DNA from: Collimonas sp. OK607
Lineage (GTDB): Bacteria > Pseudomonadota > Gammaproteobacteria > Burkholderiales > Burkholderiaceae_D
Length of the DNA: 64,000 nt
Direction: 5' to 3'
Assembly (NCBI RefSeq): GCF_900111995.1
Contig: NZ_FOKF01000010.1
Coordinates: 1-64,000 of the forward strand
The position numbers were made by a program, and so were the translations under genes. This document shows, one piece after another, positions 1 through 7,910 of the stretch (positions are counted from its first letter, which is position 1; each line of letters starts with the position of its first letter). The notes under the pieces were generated by a model. The model did no database searches and was not told the DNA's origin. It saw only the letters and a list, made by a program, of their open reading frames with translations.

Positions 1-83
1 CAGTATTGGGCAATCTGCCGCCCGCCGCCTATGAGCGGAAAATGGCAGAAAAAGAACCTATTGTTGTGTCCGAAATTACTTGA
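1..83 (+). pseudogene. Probable transposase C-terminal fragment
   Basis: An open frame enters from the left edge (first full codon at 3) and stops with TGA at 81-83, giving 26 residues that end in Glu-Ile-Thr. The stretch LPPAAYERKMAEKEP resembles the last residues of DDE transposases of the IS3/IS481 kind, where a leucine-proline-proline/tyrosine-glutamate motif ends the protein. Only the tail is visible, so the element may be intact outside the window. Assignment is by resemblance alone. It fits the remnant-rich character of the next 3 kb. Confidence 0.38.
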
Positions 84-612
84 CCACCGCAGCCTTCCCT
101 CTGACGTGGTGTGCGAACTGATGGACAATGAATTTCTACACGGAGTTCATGCCCTTGCAGGTGCCATGCATCCCTAGCCGACCTAGCCGGGAGGAACCCA
201 CAGGCCATGGCAGTCATGAGGTCGCGCACCAGCTTCTCAATAGATCGAGGGGGTGGGAGGGGAAAAATCCATGCGGATGGGAATCGACATAATGGACCTT
301 CACCTGATTTTTGTACCGGCGAGATGGGTCGGGCGCTATTTGAGGCACTCCCCTAGCGCTACATGCGAATGCCTATCCAGTTGCATGCGCTGGAGGATGT
401 GTCATAGTCTTGCAGAGATCCCCCCCCAGCTATACTCAAATTGAAGAAGTACGAGTTGCTCTCCTCAATCGGGGTGATGTGGACCGGTTAGCTGAGCTGA
501 TCAAATTGTGCACGAACTATATTTATTATTCTTAGGAATCGGCCGGGGGATGTAAAGAAAATCCGCTCAATCTCGCATTGTCGTTGCTTAAAGAAACATA
601 AAGGAAATTTGG
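84..612. other. Intergenic stretch without a convincing gene
   Basis: I see no supported gene here. A 57-codon frame from the ATG at 271 has a good GGAGGGG upstream but a Cys/Met/Arg-rich translation unlike a normal protein, and it runs through the repeat at 351-393. A second frame ending at TAG 534-536 reads plausibly at its end (EEVRVALLNRGDVDRLAELI) but has no ATG or GTG start and could be the tail of a lost gene. The last 150 bases are AT-rich and probably carry the promoter of the RNase H gene. Confidence 0.5.
351..393. repeat. 43-bp dispersed repeat, copy 1
   Basis: Begins CCCTAGCGCTACA and ends TTGCATGCGCTGG. The same two ends at exactly the same spacing recur at 1353-1395, with a diverged middle. 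AGCGCT and GCGCTGG are partly complementary, so the unit can fold weakly. Confidence 0.55.
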
Positions 613-1062
613 ATGAGTTGGATTGTATACACAGATGGTGGTGCGGCCCCTTCTAATCCCGGCCCTGCCGCGTGGGGCGCGGTCATTATTGCCCCGGACA
701 AAGTTGTCTCGCACCACAACGGATTTATTGGACATGGCACCAACCAAATTGCCGAGCTAACTGCTGCGATAGAAGGTCTTTTGCTCATTCCTGCGGATTC
801 CAAAGTAGAGCTGGTGTCAGATAGCCAGTACGTCCTCAAAGGCTTAACAGAGTGGCGTAGTGGATGGGAAAGAAATGGTATGCGCAACTCAAAAAAGGAG
901 CTGGTTGCGAACCTTGAATTATGGAAGCGGCTATACCATGTAGCGGATGCCCGCAAAGTTGCTACGCGCTGGATTAAAGGTCACAGCGGCGATAAATATA
1001 ATGAGCAAGCCGACGTACTGGTTGGTGAGGCGATTGCATTAGCGCGCAGGAACGCGGCTTGA
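613..1062 (+). CDS. rnhA: Ribonuclease HI family protein
   Basis: 149-residue type 1 RNase H, which cuts the RNA strand of RNA-DNA hybrids in the cytoplasm. The full active site is visible: D8 in YTDGG, E48 in AELTAAIEG, D70 in LVSDSQYV, H124 in KGHSG and D134 in EQAD. These positions coincide with those of Escherichia coli RNase HI (D10, E48, D70, H124, D134). The basic handle region (WERNGMRNSKKELVAN) is present, so it is the classical long form. AAAGGAAA precedes the ATG at good spacing. Its setting among remnants suggests an extra copy on a mobile patch rather than the housekeeping rnhA, which in betaproteobacteria usually sits by dnaQ; that is inference. A small unknown gene follows after 13 bases. 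Confidence 0.9.
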   Translation: MSWIVYTDGGAAPSNPGPAAWGAVIIAPDKVVSHHNGFIGHGTNQIAELTAAIEGLLLIPADSKVELVSDSQYVLKGLTEWRSGWERNGMRNSKKELVANLELWKRLYHVADARKVATRWIKGHSGDKYNEQADVLVGEAIALARRNAA

Positions 1063-1075
1063 GAATGGAAAATCT

Positions 1076-1318
1076 ATGATGACATTATTTGCCGTACCTG
1101 TTTTCGATGCGACTGTAATCGTCGAAGGAAATGAGCTTTTCAAAGGACAGGGTTCAGCAACGCGTTGGGCTGAACGCTTGGCCGCTGAAATTGGCAACAT
1201 GGTGGTTGCGAAAAAGATCGGAAACGGCTGGGCACTGTGTGGCTCGGTGGATGGCATCGATTGCGTGTGGGGCATTCACGGGCAGCGACTTAAACGAATC
1301 GAATTGAAGGAAACTTAA
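1076..1318 (+). CDS. Small conserved-looking protein of unknown function
   Basis: 80 residues, starting at ATG 1076 (or 1079) with GGAAAA just upstream, 13 bases behind the RNase H gene and so probably cotranscribed. No signal peptide or membrane segment is visible. Tryptophan-containing stretches (GNGWALCGSVDGIDCVWG) suggest a small folded beta-rich domain. I do not recognise the family. Codon use is ordinary for the region and the frame is clean, which supports a real gene. Confidence 0.6.
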   Translation: MMTLFAVPVFDATVIVEGNELFKGQGSATRWAERLAAEIGNMVVAKKIGNGWALCGSVDGIDCVWGIHGQRLKRIELKET

Positions 1319-1626
1319 TCTTTGGTGCTGCAATAGTGGGGGAAAGCCAGTACCCTAGCGCTACAGGTCACCCTGTAGCCAATTGCAGGCGCTGGTGTTA
1401 TGACCACCACCATGCCGGTTTAGTCTGACGTCCAGCGCTGGTCAAAGCGGATCAATTCGCTGGTGTTGCACCTGCATTGATTGGGAGGGTGTGCTCCCGG
1501 TTGATGCCGGAATTCAAGACGATTGTCCTTATCGCAAGCCGGTTTTATCATCGCTGTCTTCGTTGACGTCTAAAAAAGTACTGGGAGATCCATGCCTGAT
1601 ATGCATCATATCCGCAGAGGTGAGAA
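1319..1626. other. Intergenic stretch with repeat copy 2
   Basis: Contains the second 43-bp repeat at 1353-1395 and a short palindrome CCAGCGCTGG at 1432-1441. An open frame from 1491 runs into the next gene in another frame and is not convincing. The promoter of the following lipoprotein gene should lie here; no clear -35/-10 pair stands out. Confidence 0.5.
1353..1395. repeat. 43-bp dispersed repeat, copy 2
   Basis: Starts CCCTAGCGCTACA and ends TTGCAGGCGCTGG, 30 bases apart exactly as in copy 1. A partial relative (CCAGTTGCAGGCGCTGG) lies at 9641-9657 without the left end. Inside this copy ACAGG and CCTGT form an extra small stem. Confidence 0.55.
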
Positions 1627-2451
1627 ATGAAGATGAGTTTATTCAAGTTCGGCCTCGTTCTTATCGCTGCGGCGCTAACCGCCTGCGCGGCGCCGCAAAA
1701 CGATGGAAGCTCTGATGCCGTGAGACAGCAGCTCACACCAACCGGCAAAGTGAGGGTCGCGATCTCTGTGGGGCCGACAGCGAACACGTTCCGCGCGACG
1801 CTCGATCCGGCGACTGGTCGCCCGCAGGGTGTGGCAGTAGATTTGGCTAACGCGCTCGGCGAAAGACTTGGCGCACCGGTAGAGTTCATGCTGTATGACA
1901 ACTACGTGGAACTACTCGAAGCGGCCCACCACGGTGTGTGGGACGTCACTTTTCTCCCGTTCGATGAGGAACGCACGAAGGTGTTGGACTACGGGCCTCC
2001 ATATTACCGCTTCGAGTTCACCTATCTCGTTCCCAGCGGCTCCGCAATCCGCGCTCAAGCGGATGTGGATCGTCCCGGCGTAAGGATCGCTGTTGCGGAG
2101 GGATCGGTTACAGCCCGAAATCGGCAGCAGGCTCTGAAGAACGCGACTCTGCTCCGCTTCAAGACACTTGCCGAGATTCAGGAGCAGGTGCGGGCTGGGA
2201 AAGTGGATGTGGCCGCTGCGGGACGCGAAACGCTTGCGGGTCTCGCTGCCCAAGTTCCCGGTGCGCGCGTTCTGGATGGTTCCTTTCATGTCGAGGGCGT
2301 CGCCGTGGCGGTGCCAAAGAACCGACCTGCCGCGCTCGAATTCGTTTCCGATTTCATCGAAACCGCGAAAGCGACTGGGATCGTCCGCCGGGCCTTCGAC
2401 AAAGCGGGGTTCAAGGACGCAGTGGTTGCGCCGGCAGCGTCTCGACCGTAA
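1627..2451 (+). CDS. Lipoprotein solute-binding protein, amino-acid (family 3) type
   Basis: 274 residues. The N-terminus is a lipoprotein signal: hydrophobic run then lipobox LTAC with the modified Cys at residue 20. The rest is a family 3 periplasmic binding fold as in polar amino-acid ABC transporters: GKVRVAISVG at the start of lobe 1, GVAVDLANALGERLGAPVEF, the DVTFLPFDEERTKVLDYGPPY segment split over the ligand cleft, and a C-terminal helix with VRRAFDKAGF. It should sit on the periplasmic side of the inner or outer membrane. No permease or ATPase gene is next to it, so it is an orphan, and it might be a receptor rather than a transport component. The start at 1627 is preceded by GCAGAGGTGAGA. 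Ligand unknown. Confidence 0.8.
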   Translation: MKMSLFKFGLVLIAAALTACAAPQNDGSSDAVRQQLTPTGKVRVAISVGPTANTFRATLDPATGRPQGVAVDLANALGERLGAPVEFMLYDNYVELLEAAHHGVWDVTFLPFDEERTKVLDYGPPYYRFEFTYLVPSGSAIRAQADVDRPGVRIAVAEGSVTARNRQQALKNATLLRFKTLAEIQEQVRAGKVDVAAAGRETLAGLAAQVPGARVLDGSFHVEGVAVAVPKNRPAALEFVSDFIETAKATGIVRRAFDKAGFKDAVVAPAASRP

Positions 2452-2500
2452 TGCCTCCTATCTGCTTGCCTGGCCGTGACAACGAGCATGCTGGACCCTG

Positions 2501-2797
2501 ATGCTTTCCCCGGACCTGATCTTCACGGGCGACGATAGCGCGATGAACAACCTGCTGCTGACGCTCCTGGGTGCCGTGGCTGAGTTCGAGCGGTCGATGA
2601 TCCACGAGCGTCAGCGCGAAGGCATCGCCATCGCCAAAACCAAAGGCGTTTACACAGGCCGCAAGCAACAACTGACTCCGCAACAAGTAGGTGAGTTGAC
2701 CGCATGCGTCGAGCATGGGGAACCGAAGGCGAAAATCGCCCGTGACCTCGGGATCAGCAGGAACACCTTATACAATTACATCGAGCGGCTGCGTTAA
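2501..2797 (+). pseudogene. Serine recombinase (resolvase/invertase) lacking its catalytic N-terminus
   Basis: The frame encodes only the back half of a small serine recombinase: FTGDDSAMNNLLLTLLGAVAEFERS with the long E helix, the arm helix IHERQREGIAIAKTKG, and a C-terminal helix-turn-helix (KIARDLGISRNTLYNYI). The first 80-90 residues with the catalytic serine and the arginine cluster are missing; the sequence just upstream does not encode them in any frame. The ATG at 2501 is therefore probably not a native start. A truncated product might still bind DNA, but the simplest reading is a remnant of a transposon or integrative element. Confidence 0.75.
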
Positions 2798-2948
2798 ACA
2801 GCCGGGATATCATATGGCATAGCCGTGTGGTTGTTGGCAGCAGCTAAATGTCTGCATGATTGGGTTACTGGATGCGCTGGACTGCGCCATGGGTGTAGCC
2901 GTACCAATGGCGCCACCGCCTGCGTCTTCTATGGGCCTGCCAATCTAG

Positions 2949-3089
2949 ACCAGCGCCGTGTACAAGCTAGAAGACTTCGGGTTGGTACTAATCGCACTCG
3001 TTGCCCTGATGTTCTGGAGGTTTCCGCCTTGGCTAGTCGTTTTTTTTGGGGGCGGCGTGACCGGCTGGCTGTTGAATATCACGCTTTGA
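2949..3089 (+). pseudogene. Chromate transporter-like C-terminal remnant
   Basis: Between an in-frame TAG at 2946 and TGA at 3087, 46 codons read as a membrane-protein tail: LEDFGLVLIALVALMFWR, then PPWLVV, then a Gly-rich GGGVTGWLL helix. This is the pattern of the last helix of ChrA chromate ion transporters (hydrophobic helix, basic turn, PPW-hydrophobic, Gly-rich end). No start codon and no upstream part are present. The rest of 2798-3261 shows nothing I can name. Family call is by resemblance. Confidence 0.4.
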
Positions 3090-3261
3090 TGTAGCTGGAA
3101 CCTTTTTTCTTTTCGTTTTCCATAATCGTTCTGTGGAGGCGAAAGTGCGATAGGCCAAATTCACGCAACACAAATTGACCTTCAGTGAAAGACCGCCAAA
3201 TAAGAAGGATGCTGTTGTGCTCGATTGCATGGCCATCCAACAGCCCCACCCTGATTTTCTA

Positions 3262-4935
3262 TCAGCCTTTCGGGTTTTCCAGCGGTAATCGCAGCACCAC
3301 CAGGGTGCCATGCGATGTGTCGGAAATCCTGATGTCCCCGCCAAAATAGCGTGCGCGTTCGGCCATGCCGGCGATTCCCCAGGACTGGCGGTTGGGTAGT
3401 TGGCCGGCATCGATGCCCCTGCCATTGTCCTCCACCTCCAGCCTGATCCAACCATCTTCATGCATCACCCGAATGTCGACCTGCGATGCATAGGCATGAC
3501 GCGCCACGTTGGTGAGCGTTTCCTGCACAATACGAAACAGCGCCGTGCTGCGTTCCGCGTCAATGACGGATTCCTCGGCAGAAGGATCGATGCTGACGTG
3601 GCAGCGAAAACCGCTACGCGCTTCGATTTGTGCGGCAACCCATTCCAGCGCGGCCCACACCCCGAGTTGATCCAGCACGCTGGGCCGCAAGTCGGTGATC
3701 ACTCGGCGCACCGTGTCTACCGCCGCGTCCAGTAATGCACAGGCATCCAGCAGGCGCGGATTGGGAACTTTGCCGGCGCGGTCATCCTGAGTCATTGCGA
3801 CCGACAGGTTGGCCTTGATGCCGGTCAGCACACCACCCAGTTCGTCATGAATTTCGCGTGCGATGCGGATGCGCTCGTTTTCCTTGATACGCTCCTGATA
3901 AGCCACCAGTTCGTGCAACTTCTCATGCGACAACTGTAATACGGCTTCCGCCAACTTGCGTTCGCTGATATCCACGACCGTGCCGCGCAAGAGCGTCGTG
4001 TGCCCATCGGCATTGACGAGCGGATGTCCCCGCGCATGCATCCAGCGAATCTCGCCGGTGGGGAGTACGATGCGGAACTGGTCGTCAAAATCGCGGCCTT
4101 CGCGCAACGCCGTCTGTATCAGTTCGTGGTAATGCCGGCGGTCTTCCTGATGCACGAGCCGCAGGTATTGCCCGCCGTAGAGGGCGGGCAGCGCCGGATC
4201 GATACCAAACAGCCGGTAGGTCTCCAAAGTCCATGTGACGGAACGAAGCACTGGGTCGAGCGCCCAGCCACCGAGTCCTGCGATGCTCTGAGTCAAGTTC
4301 AGGTTCGCCTCACTCGCCTGAACCGTTTGTAACATGTCTTGCAGGTCCTTATTGCTCTGATGCAACTGCTTGCGCAGCCCGCTGATAAACCCGCCCATCA
4401 GGGCGAACCAAGGCAAGGTGAACGCAAGGGCCAGCCACTGCAGCAGTTCCAGACCCAGGTCCAGCGAGTGCGGCTTGAAATACCACAGCAGGCTGATCAC
4501 CCCGCCGTAGGCGCACAGAATACCCGCAGCGTAAGCCATTAATGCCCGGACAGTGAGTCGCAGCACGCCGAACAGAAAGATCATCAGCAGGAGTACAAGG
4601 AACACGACCCGCTCCCCATCAGCGGCGTACATGGCGTACAGGATAACCAGGGTCGCAATCAACATTTGCGGAGCGGTGAGACTCGGGTCGCTGAACCTCA
4701 GATTGAGTCCCGAGCGGAACATGATATAGAAGGCCAGGACCGCAAGCAGGACGAGCGTGGCGCTTTGATAGAATGCCGCGCTAGACAGAGCGCCCTGCAG
4801 ATAGCAGGCAAACAGCAGGCCCAGCGCCAAGAATGACGTTCCGGCCGCCATGAAATAGCGGTACATGCGCAACGACTGCTTGGCGTCGATTGGTTTTGGG
4901 CCGCTGCCGAACGCCGTTATTCTGATTCTGTGCAC
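3262..4935 (-). CDS. Membrane PAS sensor histidine kinase (NarL-family partner type)
   Basis: 557 residues. About six membrane helices occupy residues 28-190, then a short coiled segment (HQSNKDLQDMLQTVQASEAN), a PAS domain at about 225-335 (WTLETYRLFGIDP, FRIVLPTGEIRWMHARG, GTVVDISERK), a HisKA_3 dimer domain with H363 in REIHDELGG, and a HATPase domain with NVARHA (N box) and DNGRGI (G1). It autophosphorylates and should phosphorylate the LuxR-type regulator encoded divergently at 5331. The start is GTG at 4935 with a weak ribosome site; an ATG at 4866 is possible. The signal is unknown; PAS plus multispan sensor suggests a small molecule or membrane state. Confidence 0.88.
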   Translation of the reverse strand: MHRIRITAFGSGPKPIDAKQSLRMYRYFMAAGTSFLALGLLFACYLQGALSSAAFYQSATLVLLAVLAFYIMFRSGLNLRFSDPSLTAPQMLIATLVILYAMYAADGERVVFLVLLLMIFLFGVLRLTVRALMAYAAGILCAYGGVISLLWYFKPHSLDLGLELLQWLALAFTLPWFALMGGFISGLRKQLHQSNKDLQDMLQTVQASEANLNLTQSIAGLGGWALDPVLRSVTWTLETYRLFGIDPALPALYGGQYLRLVHQEDRRHYHELIQTALREGRDFDDQFRIVLPTGEIRWMHARGHPLVNADGHTTLLRGTVVDISERKLAEAVLQLSHEKLHELVAYQERIKENERIRIAREIHDELGGVLTGIKANLSVAMTQDDRAGKVPNPRLLDACALLDAAVDTVRRVITDLRPSVLDQLGVWAALEWVAAQIEARSGFRCHVSIDPSAEESVIDAERSTALFRIVQETLTNVARHAYASQVDIRVMHEDGWIRLEVEDNGRGIDAGQLPNRQSWGIAGMAERARYFGGDIRISDTSHGTLVVLRLPLENPKG

Positions 4936-5330
4936 TGGTTATCCGAATTCTATATTTACAAAAATATGGGATTTGCAAAAAACGACGCGCTTGGCCTGAG
5001 CTGGTTGACCGCAGCATCAACGGAGAAACATGTTATCGCTAAAGCGCAAATGAATGGGCTTTAAATAACCGGCCGGCCTGGCTCACACCAGAAGCCAACA
5101 ACAAGCGCCTAGGATCAGGTAGCCATCGAAAATACCGCCGATACAAAGGCAAATGACGACAAGCTGCCGGTATGGCCGTCGCCCGTCAAGACGCAACCAA
5201 AACCATCGTCGGTTAGCGTTTCACAGGCCACGCTACCAACAGCACGCGGTATGAACGATACTGATAATGAAGCAAGGGTACAGCTCCGCATAAAATGCTT
5301 CATGTACCAATAAAAGAGAAAAAGAGAAAA
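4936..5330. other. Divergent spacer between kinase and regulator genes
   Basis: 395 bases. Two plus-strand open stretches read oddly well: 4966-5064 (32 codons from ATG, no ribosome site) and 5113-5313 (66 codons between stops, first ATG only at 5251). Neither has a family I recognise. The region must hold the promoters of both flanking genes; TATATTTACAAAAATAT near 4951-4967 is the most promoter-like part. Confidence 0.4.
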
Positions 5331-5972
5331 ATGAGTAAGCGCAATATCAGAGTTTTGCTGGTGGATGACCATAGCATTGCCCGCAACGGCGTGCGCCTGA
5401 TGCTGGGAACAGAGAACGACATTGAAGTTACGGGTGAGGCGGAGACGGCGAAGGACGCCATGCAACTTATCCGCAACAATGATTTCGACGTTGCGCTGTT
5501 GGATATCGCGTTACCGGGAACGAATGGCCTTGACCTCCTTAAGTCGTTACGGACAGAGAAACCAAAACTCGCCGTTCTGATGCTAAGCATGTATTCGGAA
5601 GATATCTACGCCTTGCGTGCAATGAAGCATGGTGCTGCCGGCTATCTCACCAAAACGGTGTCTGCAGCGACCCTGGTTGCTGCAGTTCGGAAGGCAGCGG
5701 CTGGTGGCCGGCATATTAGCCCCGAGCTGACAGAAATATATATCGACGTCATTGGCGGAGGCAACAGGACGCGGCATGCTGCGCTATCCGACCGGGAGCT
5801 GGAGGTATTGAAGTTGCTCGCTGCAGGTGAAAAAATTATCAATATTGCCAAGACGCTACATCTGAGTCCGAACACCGTGACGACTTACCGCACCCGTATC
5901 CTGGAAAAAACGGGGATGGATAGCAACGCTAAACTGGCCCGTTATGCACTCGAAAATGGTCTACTAACTTGA
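5331..5972 (+). CDS. LuxR/NarL-family response regulator
   Basis: 213 residues. Receiver domain at 6-122 with D12-D13, phospho-acceptor D58 in ALLDIALPG and the KT pair in GYLTKTVSA; C-terminal GerE helix-turn-helix at about 148-205 (LSDRELEVLKLLAAGE, IAKTLHLSPNTVTTYRTRI). It binds DNA when phosphorylated, presumably by the kinase encoded divergently at 3262-4935. I chose ATG 5331 over an upstream in-frame ATG at 5295 because MSKRNIRVLLVDD matches the usual receiver start and a purine-rich AAAGAGAAAAAGAG lies just before it. phaB follows 174 bases downstream on the same strand; whether it is a target is not known. Confidence 0.9.
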   Translation: MSKRNIRVLLVDDHSIARNGVRLMLGTENDIEVTGEAETAKDAMQLIRNNDFDVALLDIALPGTNGLDLLKSLRTEKPKLAVLMLSMYSEDIYALRAMKHGAAGYLTKTVSAATLVAAVRKAAAGGRHISPELTEIYIDVIGGGNRTRHAALSDRELEVLKLLAAGEKIINIAKTLHLSPNTVTTYRTRILEKTGMDSNAKLARYALENGLLT

Positions 5973-6146
5973 TTTGCTTTAATCGCCTCGTAATATATGC
6001 CCCCCTTGTAGTTGAACACTTACAAAAAAATGCGGTAAATACCTATGGCAACCCCTGGTTGACTTCAGCATACTTCTCTCGTCTTCATACAGTAAGCAGC
6101 GTCATTTTCAATAGCATCACGAAATCAGATATCAGGAGACAGCAAC

Positions 6147-6887
6147 ATGGCAAGACTTGCATTAGTGACTGGCGGCATGGGCGGTTTAGGTGAAGCGGTA
6201 TGCATCAAATTGGCAGCTCTGGGGTATCGAGTAATCACAACCCATTCACCCGGCAATACCAAGGCCAACGAATGGCTGGCAGCGATGGACCGACAAGGTT
6301 ACCAGTTTCGCGCCTATCCTTGCGACGTGGCTGACTACGAGTCGGCCAGGGAATGCATCCGCACCATCGAGAAGGAAATCGGCCCGGTCGATGTGCTGGT
6401 CAACAACGCCGGCATCACGCGCGACATGACCTTCAAGAAAATGGATAAACCCGACTGGGATGCGGTAATGCACACCAATCTCGATTCCGTATTCAACATG
6501 ACCAAGCCAGTGTGCGATGGCATGGTCGAGCGCGGCTGGGGCCGCATCATCAATATCTCGTCGGTGAATGGGCAAAAAGGCGCGTTTGGGCAAAGCAATT
6601 ATGCGGCGGCCAAGGCCGGCATGCACGGGTTTACCAAAGCATTAGCACTCGAAGTAGCGCGCAAGGGTGTGACGGTGAACACTATTTCACCTGGCTATAT
6701 CGGCACCAAGATGGTGATGGCGATTGCACAGGACGTACTCGACAGCAAGATCATTCCGCAGATCCCGATGGGCCGCCTGGGCAAGCCGGAAGAAGTTGCC
6801 GGTTTGGTCGCCTATCTTGCTGCAGATGAGGCCGCCTTTGTGACCGGAGCGAATATCGCCATCAATGGCGGCCAACATATGTCCTAA
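6147..6887 (+). CDS. phaB: Acetoacetyl-CoA reductase
   Basis: 246-residue short-chain dehydrogenase. It reduces acetoacetyl-CoA to (R)-3-hydroxybutyryl-CoA with NADPH, the second step of polyhydroxybutyrate synthesis. Visible features: nucleotide-binding VTGGMGGLG at 7-15, NNAG at 86-89, and the catalytic triad S139, Y152, K156 (NYAAAKAG). The segment NISSVNGQKGAFGQSNYAAA and the GYIGTKMV stretch are typical of PhaB/FabG-like reductases acting on CoA esters. ATG at 6147 follows ATCAGGAGACAG. A phasin gene lies 111 bases downstream, which supports a PHB role; phaC and phaA are not in the window. Confidence 0.9.
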   Translation: MARLALVTGGMGGLGEAVCIKLAALGYRVITTHSPGNTKANEWLAAMDRQGYQFRAYPCDVADYESARECIRTIEKEIGPVDVLVNNAGITRDMTFKKMDKPDWDAVMHTNLDSVFNMTKPVCDGMVERGWGRIINISSVNGQKGAFGQSNYAAAKAGMHGFTKALALEVARKGVTVNTISPGYIGTKMVMAIAQDVLDSKIIPQIPMGRLGKPEEVAGLVAYLAADEAAFVTGANIAINGGQHMS

Positions 6888-6998
6888 AGGTGCGCACTGT
6901 TTGTAGTCATATATGACGGTAACGCACCCTAATTGTTGCTGCACCCCATATCGGTGGCAGCTTGTTTAAAGCACCTATTGAACCTCAAGGAAAAATCC

Positions 6999-7565
6999 AT
7001 GTTTTCGATTTCAGAACAATTTTCAAGCGCTATCAAGGCCAACTTCGAGGCCCAACTCGCCATGATCAATGCGCTGACCGGCACAGCGCTCGAAGGTGTC
7101 GCAAAAGTTATCGAATTAAATGTCGGCGCCGCCAAAGCGTCTGCTGCAGAGTCTGCGGTTACAGCCAAGCAACTGCTCTCCGCCAAAGACCCACAGGAAT
7201 TTTTCGCGCTGAGCGCAGCGCAAGCACAGCCGAATACGGAAAAGGCGCTGGCCTATGGCCGTCACCTGGCTGCCATTGCGTCCAGCACCCACGTTGAATT
7301 CACCAAAACTACTGAAGCGCAAATTGCCAATGCCCACAGCAAGGTAATCGGGTTGTTGAACGAAGTCGCCAAAAATGCACCCGCCGGTTCCGAAAGCGCG
7401 GTAGCGATACTGAAATCATCCTTTGACAACGCCAACGCCGGCTACGAGCAGTTGACCAAAACCGCCAAACAAGCAGTGGAAGCGCTGGAAACCAATCTGA
7501 CTGCGGTCACGGACCAGTTTTCGCAAACAGTAGGAAAAACTGTTAATCAGGCTAACAAGAAGTAA
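6999..7565 (+). CDS. phaP: Phasin, PHB granule-associated protein
   Basis: 188 residues, Ala-rich and almost entirely helical, matching the phasin family (about 180-190 residues in betaproteobacteria). The N-terminus FSISEQFSSAIKANFEAQLA and the repeated amphipathic helices with KASAAESAVTAKQLLSAKDP are characteristic. Phasins coat polyhydroxybutyrate granules and control their number and size. I start at ATG 6999, preceded by CTCAAGGAAAA, rather than further upstream in the same frame. It follows phaB by 111 bases and ends just before a strong hairpin terminator at 7590. Confidence 0.93.
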   Translation: MFSISEQFSSAIKANFEAQLAMINALTGTALEGVAKVIELNVGAAKASAAESAVTAKQLLSAKDPQEFFALSAAQAQPNTEKALAYGRHLAAIASSTHVEFTKTTEAQIANAHSKVIGLLNEVAKNAPAGSESAVAILKSSFDNANAGYEQLTKTAKQAVEALETNLTAVTDQFSQTVGKTVNQANKK

Positions 7566-7589
7566 CGAGTTTGCGTGACAGGTTTTGAC

Positions 7590-7617
7590 GGGCCGCTTAG
7601 CGGCCCATTTTCTTTTG
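7590..7617 (+). terminator. Rho-independent terminator after phaP
   Basis: Seven-base GC stem GGGCCGC / GCGGCCC with loop TTA at 7590-7606, followed by ATTTTCTTTT. It lies 24 bases beyond the phasin stop and closes the phaB-phaP unit. Confidence 0.85.
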
Positions 7618-7834
7618 CGCAAGCCCAATCTGCCCTCTCAGAACCGAAAAGCGGTCTTTACCAGGTCAACGTCAATTGTCGCAATCTTTACACGTATAGC
7701 AGACATTCAGCTCGCCGGTGTTGACCGCAAGGCCGGGCATCGCGTCGTCCAGGAGCAGTGGCAGTGCGAATCAGCTTGCCGGGCCGTGTCGAGTCTTCAC
7801 ACGCACCCCTTAGTTTTCCCTGACGACATCTGAT

Positions 7835-7859
7835 CTATCTTTCAACCGGTGAAAGATAG
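7835..7859. repeat. Inverted repeat beyond the GST gene
   Basis: Arms CTATCTTTCA and TGAAAGATAG (10 bases, perfect) around ACCGG. It lies 51 bases past the stop of the minus-strand GST-like gene in an otherwise featureless 7618-7910 stretch. No T-run on either side, so a standard terminator is unlikely; a dimeric protein site or mRNA 3' end structure is possible. Confidence 0.6.
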
Positions 7860-7910
7860 CCTGCCAGTCAGGCTTGCCGGTATTGCCCGACTTCGCGCAT
7901 CTCGCAACGG

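Noticed and set aside
253..444. Small plus-strand frame with GGAGGGG ahead of ATG 271
   Set aside because: Translation is rich in Cys, Met and Arg, matches nothing, and its middle is the 43-bp repeat.
2825..3094. 89-codon plus frame downstream of the recombinase remnant
   Set aside because: The neighbouring frame (2949-3089) gives a far better, membrane-protein-like reading, so this one is a shadow.
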